A stretch of 64,000 nucleotides of DNA, taken from CBDCKR01 sp964572045. Lineage in GTDB: Bacteria; Gemmatimonadota; Gemmatimonadetes; Longimicrobiales; Gaopeijiaceae. Made by a program: the position numbers and the translations under genes. Positions within the stretch are counted from its first letter, which is position 1, and every line of letters begins with the position of its first letter. Below, in pieces: positions 8,200 to 16,870 of the stretch. Where the stretch lies: assembly GCA_964572045.1 (NCBI GenBank), contig CAZNEI010000007.1:1-64000 (forward strand), read 5' to 3'. Below the pieces are notes generated by a model. It had not been told where the DNA came from. It did not search any database and was given only the letters and a program-made list of their open reading frames with translations.

Positions 8200-8677
8200 C
8201 TCAGGGCCCCTTCCCTCGACCGGCGTTACCCGGCGTCCTCAGTATTACGGGCCCATCCGCCACCCTGCCGGCCCAGCCTGCCCCTCACGGGGTCCCGGTT
8301 GCCGCGTGCACGGCACCGACAGGGCTTCCCGTGTTGCTGCACTCCCCATCTCCCACACGTACCGGCGCCAATACCCCGGCGGAAACCAGCCAGTGCTCGT
8401 GTCGTTCACTTCCCGGCCAGCCAGCGGCCTTCCCCTTACCGTCGGAGGGTCGGCTCCCGCATTGCCCGTTTCGAGGCCTGCTCAGCGTTCACTCGCGTTC
8501 CGGCCCGCATGGACGCTAAACCCCCTACCGACTTAGCTCCCTCCTTGGCTGTATCCGCCGTTTCCAGCTGCGTGCCCGTTTAGGAGGTCGCATATCGTGC
8601 GAGGCCCGTGCCAAAGTGCTTCAGCGCATATCGTTACCTCCATGCGTCGCTCTGGCTGCTACCGGCTGGAACGACAG

Positions 8678-8701
8678 TTGCCGGGCGGGATTCGAACCCG
8701 C
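8678..8701 (-). other. tRNA 3'-end-like remnant (possible att site)
   Basis: The minus strand reads GCGGG-TTCGAAT-CCCGC, a perfect tRNA T-arm (8685-8701), followed by CCGGCAA, which looks like the 3' half of an acceptor stem. No matching 5' acceptor half (TTGCCGG) is present upstream; a protein gene ends there instead. Isolated tRNA 3' ends are commonly left as attachment-site copies by integrative elements, and this one lies at the outer edge of the mobile-element nest. The intact tRNA gene, if any, would be outside the window. Confidence 0.45.
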
Positions 8702-8703
8702 TA

Positions 8704-8729
8704 GGAAAGTGCGCCTTTCCACGGCGCAC
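8704..8729 (-). terminator. Terminator hairpin after the PrpD operon
   Basis: Minus strand GTGCGCC-GTGGAAA-GGCGCAC (8729-8709) forms a perfect 7-bp stem with a 7-nt loop, followed by TTTCC. It begins 13 bases after the PrpD stop codon. The U-tract is short, so termination may be partial. Confidence 0.5.
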
Positions 8730-8741
8730 GACGGATCCGGG

Positions 8742-10061
8742 CTAGGACCCGCCGGCCCCGGGTGACGGGAGCGCGAAGACCTGGGGGGCCCCTGGAAGCC
8801 CTCGGCACGCTCGCAGGGCCGCGCGCGCCCGCTTGAGGCCACCGTACTCGAGAAGTTCCAGCGTCTTCCGGTCCAGCGTCTCGTCGTCGAGCGGCAGCTC
8901 CGGATCGCCCCTGGCGTCGCGGCGGGAGGCCCGATGCGTGGAACCATCGCCCGCAACCACCTCCACCTCGGCGCCCCAGTGAGCCGGATAGGCCCCCTCG
9001 AAGCCCGCGTCCGATGCGACGGTGGTCTTCTCGAGCCAGGCTCGGAGGGGCCCACTTCCCGGCTCGGAGGGATCGAACGAGGCGAGGCCCGGGGGACCAA
9101 ATGCGAGGCTCCTCGCGACACAGTACTGGATGCTGAATTTGGCGGCATAGGACGTGGCGGGTCGGGGTCGATCGGTCTTGTCGAGCGCGGCCCGGTAGGT
9201 GGCGATCCGTATCGAGCGGACCCCCTCGGCGACGACCCCGCCCGTGCCGGCCAGCCCCAGCGCGCCGCGGAGCTCGAGCGCCGCGTCGATGGCCGCGTGC
9301 GTGTGCCGACAGCAGGGATACGGCTTCATCGACGTCTCACGCAGCTTCCAGTCCGGCGCCTCGGCGGTGAGGGCCTCGGCCGCGGGATCGGGACAAAAGG
9401 CACGGAAGAAGCCCTTCGGGCCCTCGAAGATCTCTCCGGGACCGGTGAACCCGTGAGCGGCCAGCAGGGCGGCGCGCACCCCTGCGGCTGCCGCGTGTCC
9501 GGGGTGAAGGTGCTTGGACATCGTGGCGTCCTGGTTGAACTGCCAGAGCCCGGAGGCCTGCGTGCCGGCGTTGCCGATCGCCCAGACCCAGGCCTCCTCG
9601 TCGAGCCCCAGAACCGTGCACGCGGCGGCGGCCGCGCCGAACACCCCGGCCGTCGCAGTGTTGTGGAACACCCTGTAGTGGCCCTCGCCGAGAGACTCCC
9701 CGACGCGGAGCATCGCCTCGTATCCCGCGAGGACAGCCCGGAGAGCCAAGGCTCCCGTGCCGCCGACCTCCCGGGTCAGGAGAAGCGACGCCGGAATCAC
9801 CACGCAGCCCGGATGCGTGACCGAGCTGCGATGGAGATCGTCCGTCTCGGTGACGTGCGAAAGCGCGGCTGCGAGGAAGATCCGGCCGTCGAGGTCCCCG
9901 CTCGTCCCTCCGTAGGCGAGGAGCGCGCGGCCGGCCGGCGTGCCGTGGCCGGCCACGGCCGATCCGAGCCAGTCCCTCACGTAGCGTTCCGCCGCCTCGA
10001 GATCGTCTGGCCCGACAGGCCGAGCACGGATCAGGCGGGCGAGGGCGCGAGAAAGGCTCAT
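8742..10061 (-). CDS. MmgE/PrpD family protein
   Basis: This 439-residue member of the MmgE/PrpD family includes 2-methylcitrate dehydratase and cis-aconitate decarboxylase among its relatives. Family landmarks include ETDDLHRSSVTHPGCVVIPA near residue 80, the alanine-rich helical domain, and KPYPCCRHTHAAIDAALEL in the second half. The length is normal. ATG 10061 overlaps the stop of the upstream hydratase gene (ATGA), so it is the last gene of an operon with an acyl-CoA dehydrogenase and a hydratase. The substrate cannot be read from sequence; a branched C5-C7 di- or tricarboxylic acid is plausible from the neighbours (inference). Confidence 0.88.
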   Translation of the reverse strand: MSLSRALARLIRARPVGPDDLEAAERYVRDWLGSAVAGHGTPAGRALLAYGGTSGDLDGRIFLAAALSHVTETDDLHRSSVTHPGCVVIPASLLLTREVGGTGALALRAVLAGYEAMLRVGESLGEGHYRVFHNTATAGVFGAAAAACTVLGLDEEAWVWAIGNAGTQASGLWQFNQDATMSKHLHPGHAAAAGVRAALLAAHGFTGPGEIFEGPKGFFRAFCPDPAAEALTAEAPDWKLRETSMKPYPCCRHTHAAIDAALELRGALGLAGTGGVVAEGVRSIRIATYRAALDKTDRPRPATSYAAKFSIQYCVARSLAFGPPGLASFDPSEPGSGPLRAWLEKTTVASDAGFEGAYPAHWGAEVEVVAGDGSTHRASRRDARGDPELPLDDETLDRKTLELLEYGGLKRARAALRACRGLPGAPQVFALPSPGAGGS

Positions 10062-10984
10062 CGGACGGGACGAAACGTCGCCCGCATCGCCAGGCCGCGC
10101 TCGGGGTGAGCCGCCCAGAGCACGGCCTCGTCGCTTCCCCTCGTAGCCCTCCCGGCGATCGTGAACTCCTCCCCGCAAAAGAGGGGGCCGGTCGCCCGGT
10201 AGGAAAAGGAGCGGGGCGGCGCACCGATCCACCGGGATCCGGCATCCAGGAGAAGAAGGGCCGTGAGCGGCCCATGGACCACCAGGTCCCGATAGCCCTC
10301 GACTTCGGTCGCGTAGCGAACGTCGTAGTGGATGCGATGGCTGTTGAACGTGAGCGCCGAGAAGCGGAAGAGGGTCACGGCGTCCGCCGAGAAGGACTCG
10401 GACCACTCCGGGGGCTCGGAGGGTGGGCGGGCGGGCGCCGACCGACCGGCCAGGCTCTCGACCGGGTCCGAGCCGTCGCGGTAGACGAGGTCCTGCACCT
10501 CGTCGATCGCCAGCCGCCCGCCCTCGCTCGAGATTCGGTGGCGGACCCCGACGAAGACGAGAGGGCCCGACCGGCCCTCCTTATGCTCGACCGAGGCGAC
10601 GGTAGACGTTCGCCGCACCACCTCGCCCAGCTCGAGCCCGCCGAGGAAGCGAAGCCGGCCTCCCGCCCACATCCGGCGCGGAAGCGGCACGGGCGGCAAG
10701 AACCCTCCGCGCACCTCATGGCCGTCCGGTCCGAGCTCGGAGCGCCGGGAGGCCGAGTGGAAGTAGAGCCAGTGCCAACCCGGAGGAAGCCGGGCCGAGG
10801 GGCCCAGTGCCTGCCCGGGGGGCCGGTCGAGCACGGCCGACATCTTCCGGGCGGGAGCCGCCGTGAGGACGTCCTCGTCCACTCGCTCCCGGCCCGTCCA
10901 CCGCCGGAGATGGGAGATCCCGCGCCCGTCCGGCACCTTGTCCCCCGAACCCGGAATCGCGCGCCGTCTGGCGCGTTCGTTCAT
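10058..10984 (-). CDS. MaoC/HTD2-type hydratase (mesaconyl-C4-CoA hydratase-like)
   Basis: This 308-residue two-hotdog protein has an N-terminal FAS1-like dehydratase domain, with LPPGWHWLYFHS and PPVPLPRRMWAGGRLRF, and a C-terminal domain with the signature FSALTFNSHRIHYD followed by VVHGPL. This architecture is that of the HTD2 / mesaconyl-C4-CoA hydratase / 3-methylfumaryl-CoA hydratase group, which adds water across the double bond of CoA thioesters. ATG 10984 lies 14 bp after the dehydrogenase stop, and its own stop overlaps the PrpD start. The exact substrate is undetermined. Confidence 0.85.
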   Translation of the reverse strand: MNERARRRAIPGSGDKVPDGRGISHLRRWTGRERVDEDVLTAAPARKMSAVLDRPPGQALGPSARLPPGWHWLYFHSASRRSELGPDGHEVRGGFLPPVPLPRRMWAGGRLRFLGGLELGEVVRRTSTVASVEHKEGRSGPLVFVGVRHRISSEGGRLAIDEVQDLVYRDGSDPVESLAGRSAPARPPSEPPEWSESFSADAVTLFRFSALTFNSHRIHYDVRYATEVEGYRDLVVHGPLTALLLLDAGSRWIGAPPRSFSYRATGPLFCGEEFTIAGRATRGSDEAVLWAAHPERGLAMRATFRPVR

Positions 10985-10998
10985 CTCGGCCCTCCCGC

Positions 10999-12138
10999 TT
11001 AGAACGATCGGGGCATCCCGAGAACGTGCTGCCCCACGTAGCTGAGGATCAGGTTGTTCGCCACGGGAGCGACGAGGTAGAGCCTCGCTTCCCGGAACTT
11101 GCGCTCGATGCCGTACTCCTCGGCCATCCCGTATCCGCCGAACGTGTCCATCGCCGCGTTGGCCGCTTCCCACGCGGCTTCCGAGGCGAGCAGCTTGCAC
11201 ATGTTCGCCTCGGCGCCGCACGGCTCGCCGGCTCCGTAGAGCTCGACCGCCCGGTCGCGCAGGGCCGCAGCCGCGCGCGTGTGCACGTAAGCCCGCGCAA
11301 TGGGGAACTGCACGCCCTGATTCCGGCCGATGGGGCGCTTGAAGACGACGCGCTCCTTCGCGTATGCGGTGGCCCGGTCGACGAAGTAGAGGGCGTCGCC
11401 CACCGACTCCGACGCCAGCAGAATCCGCTCCGCGTTCATGCCGCTGAGGATGTAGGCGAAGCCCTCGCCTTCGCTGCCGATGAGGTTCTCGCGGGGCACC
11501 TCCAGCCCGTCGAAGAAAACCGCGTTCGTATCGTGGTTGATCATGGTGTCGAGCGGGCTTACGCGCATGCGGCCGGCGGTGTGGCGAAGATCGACGAGGA
11601 AGACGCTCAGGCCCCTGGTCTTCTTGTCGACCTCCTCCAAGCGCGTCGTCCGGGCCAGCAGGATCATCAGATCGGAGTGCCGGACTCGGGAGATGAAGAT
11701 CTTCTTCCCGGTGATCACGTACCGGTCTCCACGCCTTTCCGCGAAGGTCGAGATGCTCGTCGTGTCGGAACCCGCATCGGGCTCGGTCACGCCGAAGGCC
11801 TGGAGGCGCGTCTCGCCCGAGGCGATGCCCGGCAGCCAACGGCGCTTCTGCTCCTCCGAGCCGTGACGGAGCAGAGTGCCCATCGTGTACATCTGGGCAT
11901 GACAGGCCGCCCCGTTGCCCCCCGAGCGATGGATCTCCTCGAGTATGACGGCCCCCTCGCGGATGCCGAGCCCGGGGCCGCCGTACTCCTCGGGGATCAT
12001 GCAGGCCAAGTACCCGGCTCGGGTCAGCTCGTCGACGAACTCCGCGGGGTACGCCCGCCCCCGGTCGAGTGTCCGCCAGTAGTCCTCGGGGTAACGGCCG
12101 CAGAGCTTCCGGATCGCGTCGCGCAACTCGCCTTCCAT
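10999..12138 (-). CDS. Acyl-CoA dehydrogenase family protein
   Basis: This flavoprotein of 379 residues oxidises acyl-CoA at C2-C3 and is first in the operon with the hydratase and PrpD protein. It has the family's FAD/substrate motifs FGVTEPDAGSDTTS and ITGKKIFISR, the AYAKERVVFKRPIGRNQGVQ segment, and FGGYGMAEEYGIERKFREAR near the end. Where many family members have the catalytic glutamate in a YEGTSEI-like segment, this protein reads YLVAPVANNLIL. The catalytic base must therefore lie elsewhere or the activity differs. ATG 12138 was chosen because homology begins there; the frame is open further upstream. Confidence 0.9.
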   Translation of the reverse strand: MEGELRDAIRKLCGRYPEDYWRTLDRGRAYPAEFVDELTRAGYLACMIPEEYGGPGLGIREGAVILEEIHRSGGNGAACHAQMYTMGTLLRHGSEEQKRRWLPGIASGETRLQAFGVTEPDAGSDTTSISTFAERRGDRYVITGKKIFISRVRHSDLMILLARTTRLEEVDKKTRGLSVFLVDLRHTAGRMRVSPLDTMINHDTNAVFFDGLEVPRENLIGSEGEGFAYILSGMNAERILLASESVGDALYFVDRATAYAKERVVFKRPIGRNQGVQFPIARAYVHTRAAAALRDRAVELYGAGEPCGAEANMCKLLASEAAWEAANAAMDTFGGYGMAEEYGIERKFREARLYLVAPVANNLILSYVGQHVLGMPRSF

Positions 12139-12421
12139 GGGCGGCAACTTGGAGGCGGGCCGGCCGACGCCACAAGTGGCCCGGCGGCTGGAGGAGCCGT
12201 CCGTGGCGCAGGGTCCGGCACCGGATCCCGCCAGCGAAGCTCCGCAACGAGGATCCCCCGAGGGGAGGGGCGGATCCGTCGTGCGCTCCCCCGGGGTGCC
12301 GGGCTGCACTCCGATCCCCACGTCCCATCTCCCGGGCGCCCGCCGCATCTTCGGCGGCCTCCTCCCTGCCCGTCCCGCGTCCCGTCTTGCCCTCGGCCGC
12401 CCGGCGCTGCATTTCAGACCC

Positions 12422-13471
12422 ATGGAGGAACCCCTCACAGGCAGATCGGCCCCCGACCTCACCGCGCGCGAGCTCCACGAGATCTTCCGCGCCATCGTCT
12501 TGGCGCGTGCTGCCGAAGAGCGTCTGGAGGCGCTCTTCAAGCAGGGCCATATCACCGGCGGAATCTACCGCTCGCTCGGCCAGGAAGCCGGCGCCGTGGG
12601 CGCCGCCTACGCGCTCCGACGTCGAGCCGACGGGACGGGAGACCTGGTCGCCCCTACGGTCCGTGCCACGGGAGCCGTCTTCGTGATGGGCGGCACGCCG
12701 CTCCAGCTCTTCCGTCAATACCTGGCCCGCCAGACCGCCCCGACCGGAGGCAAGGAGTCCAAGGTGTACTGGTCCGACTATCGGCACGGGCTCGTCGGGC
12801 CCGTGTCGCCGCTCGGGACGATGGTCGAGGTCATGGCCGGCGTCGGCCTCGCCTTCAAGCTGAGGAGGGAGGACCGGGTGGCCCTCGTCTTCTATGGAGA
12901 CGGAGCCTCGTCGACGGGCGCATGGCATGAAGGGCTCTGCTTCGCGGCCGCCGAGAGGTGCCCGCTCGTGCTCATGGTCGAGGCCAACGGGTGGGCGATC
13001 TCCTCACCCACGTCCGTGAACACCCGCGTCAGGAGCTTCGTGGAGAAGGCGCCGGGCTACGGGCTCCACGCCGAATCGGTCGACGGGACCGATGTCCTGG
13101 CGGTGTACGCCGCCGTTCGGCGGACGGCGGCCCGCGCCCGCGCCGGAGAGGGGCCCGGCATGGTGGAGCTCCGCTATTACCGGATCGCCGGGCACGCACA
13201 GCACGACGACCAGGAGTACGTGGACCCCGACGAGCTCGAGCACTGGAGGGCCAGGGACCCGCTGGCGCGTTTCCGCGAGAGGCTCCTCGCCGACGGCCGC
13301 GCCACGCCCGAGGAGCTCGGCGAGCTGGAGGAAGCCGCATTCGAGGAGGCGCGGGCGGCGGCCGATCGGGCACTCTCGGAGTCCGTCCCCGACGCGACGG
13401 CGGCGCTGAAAGGCGTGTACACCGACGTGGCCGCCCGTCCACCCTGGACCCGAGCCCCCGGCCTCGCGTAG
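12422..13471 (+). CDS. 2-oxoacid dehydrogenase E1 component, alpha subunit
   Basis: The 349-residue product is a thiamine-diphosphate-dependent E1-alpha subunit (pyruvate or branched-chain 2-oxoacid dehydrogenase type). The TPP motif starts with GDGASSTGAWHEG and ends with EANGWAISSP. SLGQEAGAVGAAYAL near residue 50 and the C-terminal HAQHDDQEYVDPDELEHW are also typical; the DDQEYVD loop matches the branched-chain subgroup. It is divergent from the acyl-CoA dehydrogenase operon with a 283-bp spacer. No E1-beta, E2 or E3 gene follows, so the partner must be encoded elsewhere. ATG 12422 is the first good start. Confidence 0.88.
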   Translation: MEEPLTGRSAPDLTARELHEIFRAIVLARAAEERLEALFKQGHITGGIYRSLGQEAGAVGAAYALRRRADGTGDLVAPTVRATGAVFVMGGTPLQLFRQYLARQTAPTGGKESKVYWSDYRHGLVGPVSPLGTMVEVMAGVGLAFKLRREDRVALVFYGDGASSTGAWHEGLCFAAAERCPLVLMVEANGWAISSPTSVNTRVRSFVEKAPGYGLHAESVDGTDVLAVYAAVRRTAARARAGEGPGMVELRYYRIAGHAQHDDQEYVDPDELEHWRARDPLARFRERLLADGRATPEELGELEEAAFEEARAAADRALSESVPDATAALKGVYTDVAARPPWTRAPGLA

Positions 13472-13633
13472 CCCGGCCTCTACCCGTCCCCTCGCGAGCG
13501 CAACTGTTCCCTCCGCCGTCCGGCTCGCCCGCCCGACGGGCTCCACCGATCCCCGCCGGACTCGGGCCTGGAGCCGGTGGGCGCGCCGGAGATCGGACGG
13601 ATTCCGGCTGGCCGGCCGCACGTGGCGGTACGT

Positions 13634-13879
13634 TCAGTCGTTGTGAGCCTCCTCGTACTCCCGTTGGGCGATCGTCCGCTCCGTCGCCTGCTTCTTGTCG
13701 CGCGCCCTCGCAGCTCTCATCGCCATCTCCCGGGTCGTGGACGACCGGACGCTCGGCAGCGAGATAAGCCGTTCGAGATCCCGACTCTGACAAGACGGGC
13801 ACGATGGCTCGTCCCTGCCGAGAACCAACGTCTCGAACTCGCGCCCGCAGGCCTGGCACGCATACTCGTAGATCGGCAT
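13634..13879 (-). CDS. FmdB-family zinc ribbon protein
   Basis: This small protein of 81 residues starts MPIYEYACQACGREFE and has two CxxC pairs (CQAC and CPSC) forming a zinc ribbon, followed by a charged helical tail. The FmdB family was named from a putative regulator of formamide/acetamide utilisation. An acetamidase/formamidase-like gene lies 330 bp away on the opposite strand, which may be meaningful or coincidental because FmdB proteins are widespread. The start at 13879 is fixed by the conserved MPIYEY opening. Confidence 0.85.
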   Translation of the reverse strand: MPIYEYACQACGREFETLVLGRDEPSCPSCQSRDLERLISLPSVRSSTTREMAMRAARARDKKQATERTIAQREYEEAHND

Positions 13880-14209
13880 CGAATCTCTCCGCTCGGGGAG
13901 CCTCAAGTTCCCCAAACGAGCCCGCCGCGGCAAGCTCCGCCCGAACCGGTCGGACCCCAGCGCCGAGGATGTTAGATTCCGCATGGAGCCGGCATCGCTC
14001 ACCGCGGCACCGCCACCTCCAACCGGGTGCGCGGCACGGCGGACGGGTCCACGCCGTCGGAGAGCTTGGGGGGCGAGCGATCGCAGACGGCCCCACTCGT
14101 CCGCCCCAAGGCCTCCAAGACCAGCCGATTCACTGACGAAGTGATCCCAGGAGTGGCACGCGCGTGCCCGCCGGTCGCCCGTCGGCCACCCACCAGACCC
14201 GGACTCGAC

Positions 14210-15226
14210 ATGACTCGATCAAGCCTCGCGTGGCTCTTCGCGACCCTCGTTCCCACGGCCTTGGCGGGCCAGAACGGCACGATGCACCACCTTCCGCTCG
14301 AGCCCTCGAACGTGCACTGGGGATACTACGACGCCAGCGTCCCCGCGGTCTTGAGGATTCGCTCCGGGGACTGGGTCCGCGTGGAGTCGTTGCTCGCTCG
14401 CGGACTGGGCCGAATGCGCGCCGCGGGCGCTCCGGAGAGCGACTTCAGCACGGCGATGATCGAGGTCGAGAACGCCGTCACAGAGAGGGGGCCGGGCGCC
14501 CATCCGCTCACCGGTCCGATCTACGTCGAGGAGGCGGAGCCGGGCGATGTGCTGGAGGTGCGGATCCTGGAGATGGAACTCATGATGCCGTCCGGCGTCT
14601 CGCAGTTCCGTGAGGGTGGGGGCGCATTGCCGGAGGCCTTTGAAGGGATGGGGCTGAGGCTCTTCCGGCTCGACCGGGAGGCAGGAGTCGCGCGCATGGG
14701 AAGCATCGCCACGATCCCGATGCGGCCCTTCTTCGGATCGATCGGCGTCGCACCTCCGCCGGAGTCGGGACGGATCTCGAGCACGGCTCCGGGCCGCCAC
14801 GCCGGCAATCTCGACAACAAGGACCTGGTCGCCGGCACTACCCTCTTCCTCCCCGTCCACGTCCGGGGGGCGCTGCTCTCGTTGGGAGATGGACATGCGG
14901 CACAGGGTGACGGCGAGGTGAGCGGGACGGCGATCGAGACCTCGATGGCCGGCACCGTTCAGGTGTTTCTGCACAAACATGGCAACCTCAGGTGGCCGAG
15001 AGCCGAGACCCCGACGCACTACGTGTCGATGGGACTCGACCCCGACTTGGACGAGGCCGCGAGGCTCGCAACGCTCGAGATGGTCGACTTCCTGGAACGG
15101 GAGCTCGGCATCGACCGCCGTGACGCCTACGTGCTCTGCTCCGTGGCGCTCGACCTGCGCATCACACAACTCGTCGACGGCACCAAGGGGGTGCACGGGA
15201 TGCTGGCCAAGTCCCTGTTCCCCTAG
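14210..15226 (+). CDS. Acetamidase/formamidase family protein, secreted
   Basis: This 338-residue member of the FmdA/AmdA family hydrolyses short amides in characterised relatives. A signal peptide is evident (MTRSSLAWLFATLVPTALAG), which supports ATG 14210 and places the enzyme outside the cytoplasm. Family features are the VHWGYYDASVPAVLRIRSGD opening, VEEAEPGDVLEVRI, LPVHVRGALLSLGDGHAAQGDGE and the C-terminal ALDLRITQLVDG. Secreted members occur in several soil phyla, but their substrates are unknown. Confidence 0.85.
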   Translation: MTRSSLAWLFATLVPTALAGQNGTMHHLPLEPSNVHWGYYDASVPAVLRIRSGDWVRVESLLARGLGRMRAAGAPESDFSTAMIEVENAVTERGPGAHPLTGPIYVEEAEPGDVLEVRILEMELMMPSGVSQFREGGGALPEAFEGMGLRLFRLDREAGVARMGSIATIPMRPFFGSIGVAPPPESGRISSTAPGRHAGNLDNKDLVAGTTLFLPVHVRGALLSLGDGHAAQGDGEVSGTAIETSMAGTVQVFLHKHGNLRWPRAETPTHYVSMGLDPDLDEAARLATLEMVDFLERELGIDRRDAYVLCSVALDLRITQLVDGTKGVHGMLAKSLFP

Positions 15227-15404
15227 CGGCTGGCTGCCCGCGGACCGATCCACGGCCCCACGTCCTCCGCCCTGCCACTCGATCGTTTGCCCGCCGACCG
15301 CCCGCGATCTACGTTGTCGGTCTGATGCGCTGATCAAGCGCCTGCAACGGGTGGAGCGTGCAAGAGACCCACCCACGATGCCGATCCTGGAGGGGGTAGC
15401 CGTC

Positions 15405-16121
15405 ATGAAGCTCTCTCGGCGCGACGCCATCCGAGTGTCGGGAACCACGGTGGCCGGCCTCTCGCTGGGGATGATGGGCCCCGAGACGATGCTGGGCCAA
15501 GCCGAGCAGCAGGAGTGGCCCGACGAACTCGTGGAGCAGACTCCCCGCGAGCGCGCGGAGCTCCCGCTCAACCCCGACGGATCGGCGCCCGAGCACCCCG
15601 TCTCGGCCCGCGACGACGGGATCACGGGTGTGATCTGGCGCTATACCGACGGCCAGCCTCCCGACATCGACTACGACTACCGCAACCTGTCGGTCAGACT
15701 CGATTCGCGCGGGTTGGCGAGGCTCGGGGGAACGCTACGCTTCAGCGACCTCGAGGCCCTGCCCCGCCACTCGATGACGACGCTCCTGCAGTGCGGCGCG
15801 CCGGTGCCCAGGGGGATCGTGACATGGACCGGCGTGCGCTTCCAGGACTTCGCCGACATGATCGGTGTCCGTGAGCCGGCGCACTACTGCCGCGTGATCT
15901 CGCACGACGGCTACTGGATCGACGAGGAGATGCCGACGCTGAGGCATCCGCAGGTGATGCTCGCCTGGATGCTCAACGAGGAGCCGATTCCCCCGATCAA
16001 CGGCGCGCCTCTCCGCCTTGTCATCCCGTTCCGTTACGGGGCGCGGAGCATCAAGGCGATCTCCGAGATCACCTTCGGGTCGCCGGGCCTTCCCATGCGG
16101 GAGCCTCCCCCCAGAGGCTAG
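15405..16121 (+). CDS. Molybdopterin-dependent oxidoreductase (sulfite oxidase/MsrP-like), Tat-exported
   Basis: This 238-residue protein has a twin-arginine signal (LSRRDAIRVSGTTVAGLSLG) and a single Oxidored_molyb domain. The cysteine expected to bind molybdenum is in LLQCGAPVPRGIVTWTGVRFQDF at about residue 130. The C-terminal GAPLRLVIPFRYGARSIKAI segment is a family hallmark. It is short like YedY/MsrP and lacks the dimerisation domain of true sulfite oxidase. A membrane partner (MsrQ) is not adjacent, though a NosR-like electron-transfer protein lies 750 bp downstream. ATG 15405 has a GGAGGGGGT ribosome site. Confidence 0.85.
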   Translation: MKLSRRDAIRVSGTTVAGLSLGMMGPETMLGQAEQQEWPDELVEQTPRERAELPLNPDGSAPEHPVSARDDGITGVIWRYTDGQPPDIDYDYRNLSVRLDSRGLARLGGTLRFSDLEALPRHSMTTLLQCGAPVPRGIVTWTGVRFQDFADMIGVREPAHYCRVISHDGYWIDEEMPTLRHPQVMLAWMLNEEPIPPINGAPLRLVIPFRYGARSIKAISEITFGSPGLPMREPPPRG

Positions 16122-16214
16122 CGCCCCCGGGTCGTCGGCATCGGGACCTGCGCGAAGCGACGCTCGCGCGTCGGCTCCCCTGGAGGGGCGGTGAGGCTCT
16201 CGTGCCCGGGATCG

Positions 16215-16748
16215 TCAGATCGGTCGGATTTCCAGGACACGGATTCCGATCCCCTCGGGACACGCCGTATCCTCCACGTGAGTCCCCGTCACCCGCACGG
16301 CCGTGCCCGCACGGTACTCGTCCCTCACCGAGGTGAGTGCGTAGAGGCGGCCCTCGGCGCTCTCAAGAAGGGTGCAGTCCGCCGCCTCCCCCGCGATTCG
16401 GCCCTCGATCGCGAAGACGCCGTCCTCGTCGGTCACGTGAAACTCGCTCGAGTACGCGAACGGCTGCTGCCGCTCGTCGTCGTAGGCGAGGAAGAAGAAG
16501 TGTTTGCGGTCCCGGCTGGCCCAATCCGGGACGCGGATCCTCGCCACCAACGATCCCTCGGGGTCGGTGACGGCTCGATCGAGCAGCTCCTGGTTCCCGT
16601 TCAACGCTCCGAGGCCCACGAACACGGACAATCCGGCCGGGAGCCGGCTCATCCCGACCGTCACCGGATCGCCGGGCGGGCCCGCCGGAGGAGTCACGCT
16701 GAGTCGCGCCTCCTGGGGGGGAGTTTCCTTGTCACGCGGGATCGGCAT
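16215..16748 (-). CDS. Conserved hypothetical protein with DUF5818-like C-terminal domain
   Basis: This soluble-looking protein of 177 residues has no signal peptide. The first half reads like a beta-rich domain (SVTPPAGPPGDPVTVGMSRL, LVARIRVPDW). The second half has the pattern of an OB-like domain (GRIAGEAADCTLLESAEGRLYALT, then GTAVRVTGTHVEDTACPEG) that resembles DUF5818. It lies convergent with the molybdopterin enzyme and divergent from the NosR-like gene, 122 bp away. Function is unknown. Confidence 0.65.
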   Translation of the reverse strand: MPIPRDKETPPQEARLSVTPPAGPPGDPVTVGMSRLPAGLSVFVGLGALNGNQELLDRAVTDPEGSLVARIRVPDWASRDRKHFFFLAYDDERQQPFAYSSEFHVTDEDGVFAIEGRIAGEAADCTLLESAEGRLYALTSVRDEYRAGTAVRVTGTHVEDTACPEGIGIRVLEIRPI

Positions 16749-16870
16749 GCGAGCGCCTCCGCTCGGGCGCGCCCCCGGACCGATGGGCCGACGGCGACGC
16801 TACGGGCGACTTCCGCGCCAAGATCGCATCGGTGGGCGGACAGATCAAGCGCGCCTTCGGGGGACCTGTG

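Larger units (their letters stand above)
6757..8593 (-). mobile_element. Group II intron
   Basis: The minus strand carries a typical layout: a ~390-nt structured region before the reverse transcriptase gene, the gene itself, then domains V and VI. Domain V is recognisable at 6783-6816 (GAGCCGGG ... CCCGGTTC). The domain VI-like hairpin follows, with stem GACGAGTTATGT / ACATAACTCGTC at 6751-6782. The 5' end is estimated near 8593, where TGCGACC resembles the GTGCG-type intron start; I could not confirm it by exon-binding-site pairing. The 3' exon is the outer end of the RIT element. Confidence 0.75.

Noticed and set aside
8704..8735. Anticodon arm of a tRNA-Ser(GGA) joined to the T-arm at 8685-8701
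   Set aside because: The hairpin loop GTGGAAA would give anticodon GGA, but the stem is 7 bp, the long variable arm of tRNA-Ser is missing and there is no D-arm or 5' acceptor. A terminator hairpin is simpler.
10058..12928. Single 956-codon minus-strand open frame
   Set aside because: Only the last ~308 codons (hydratase) are coding; the rest is a shadow of the acyl-CoA dehydrogenase in another frame.
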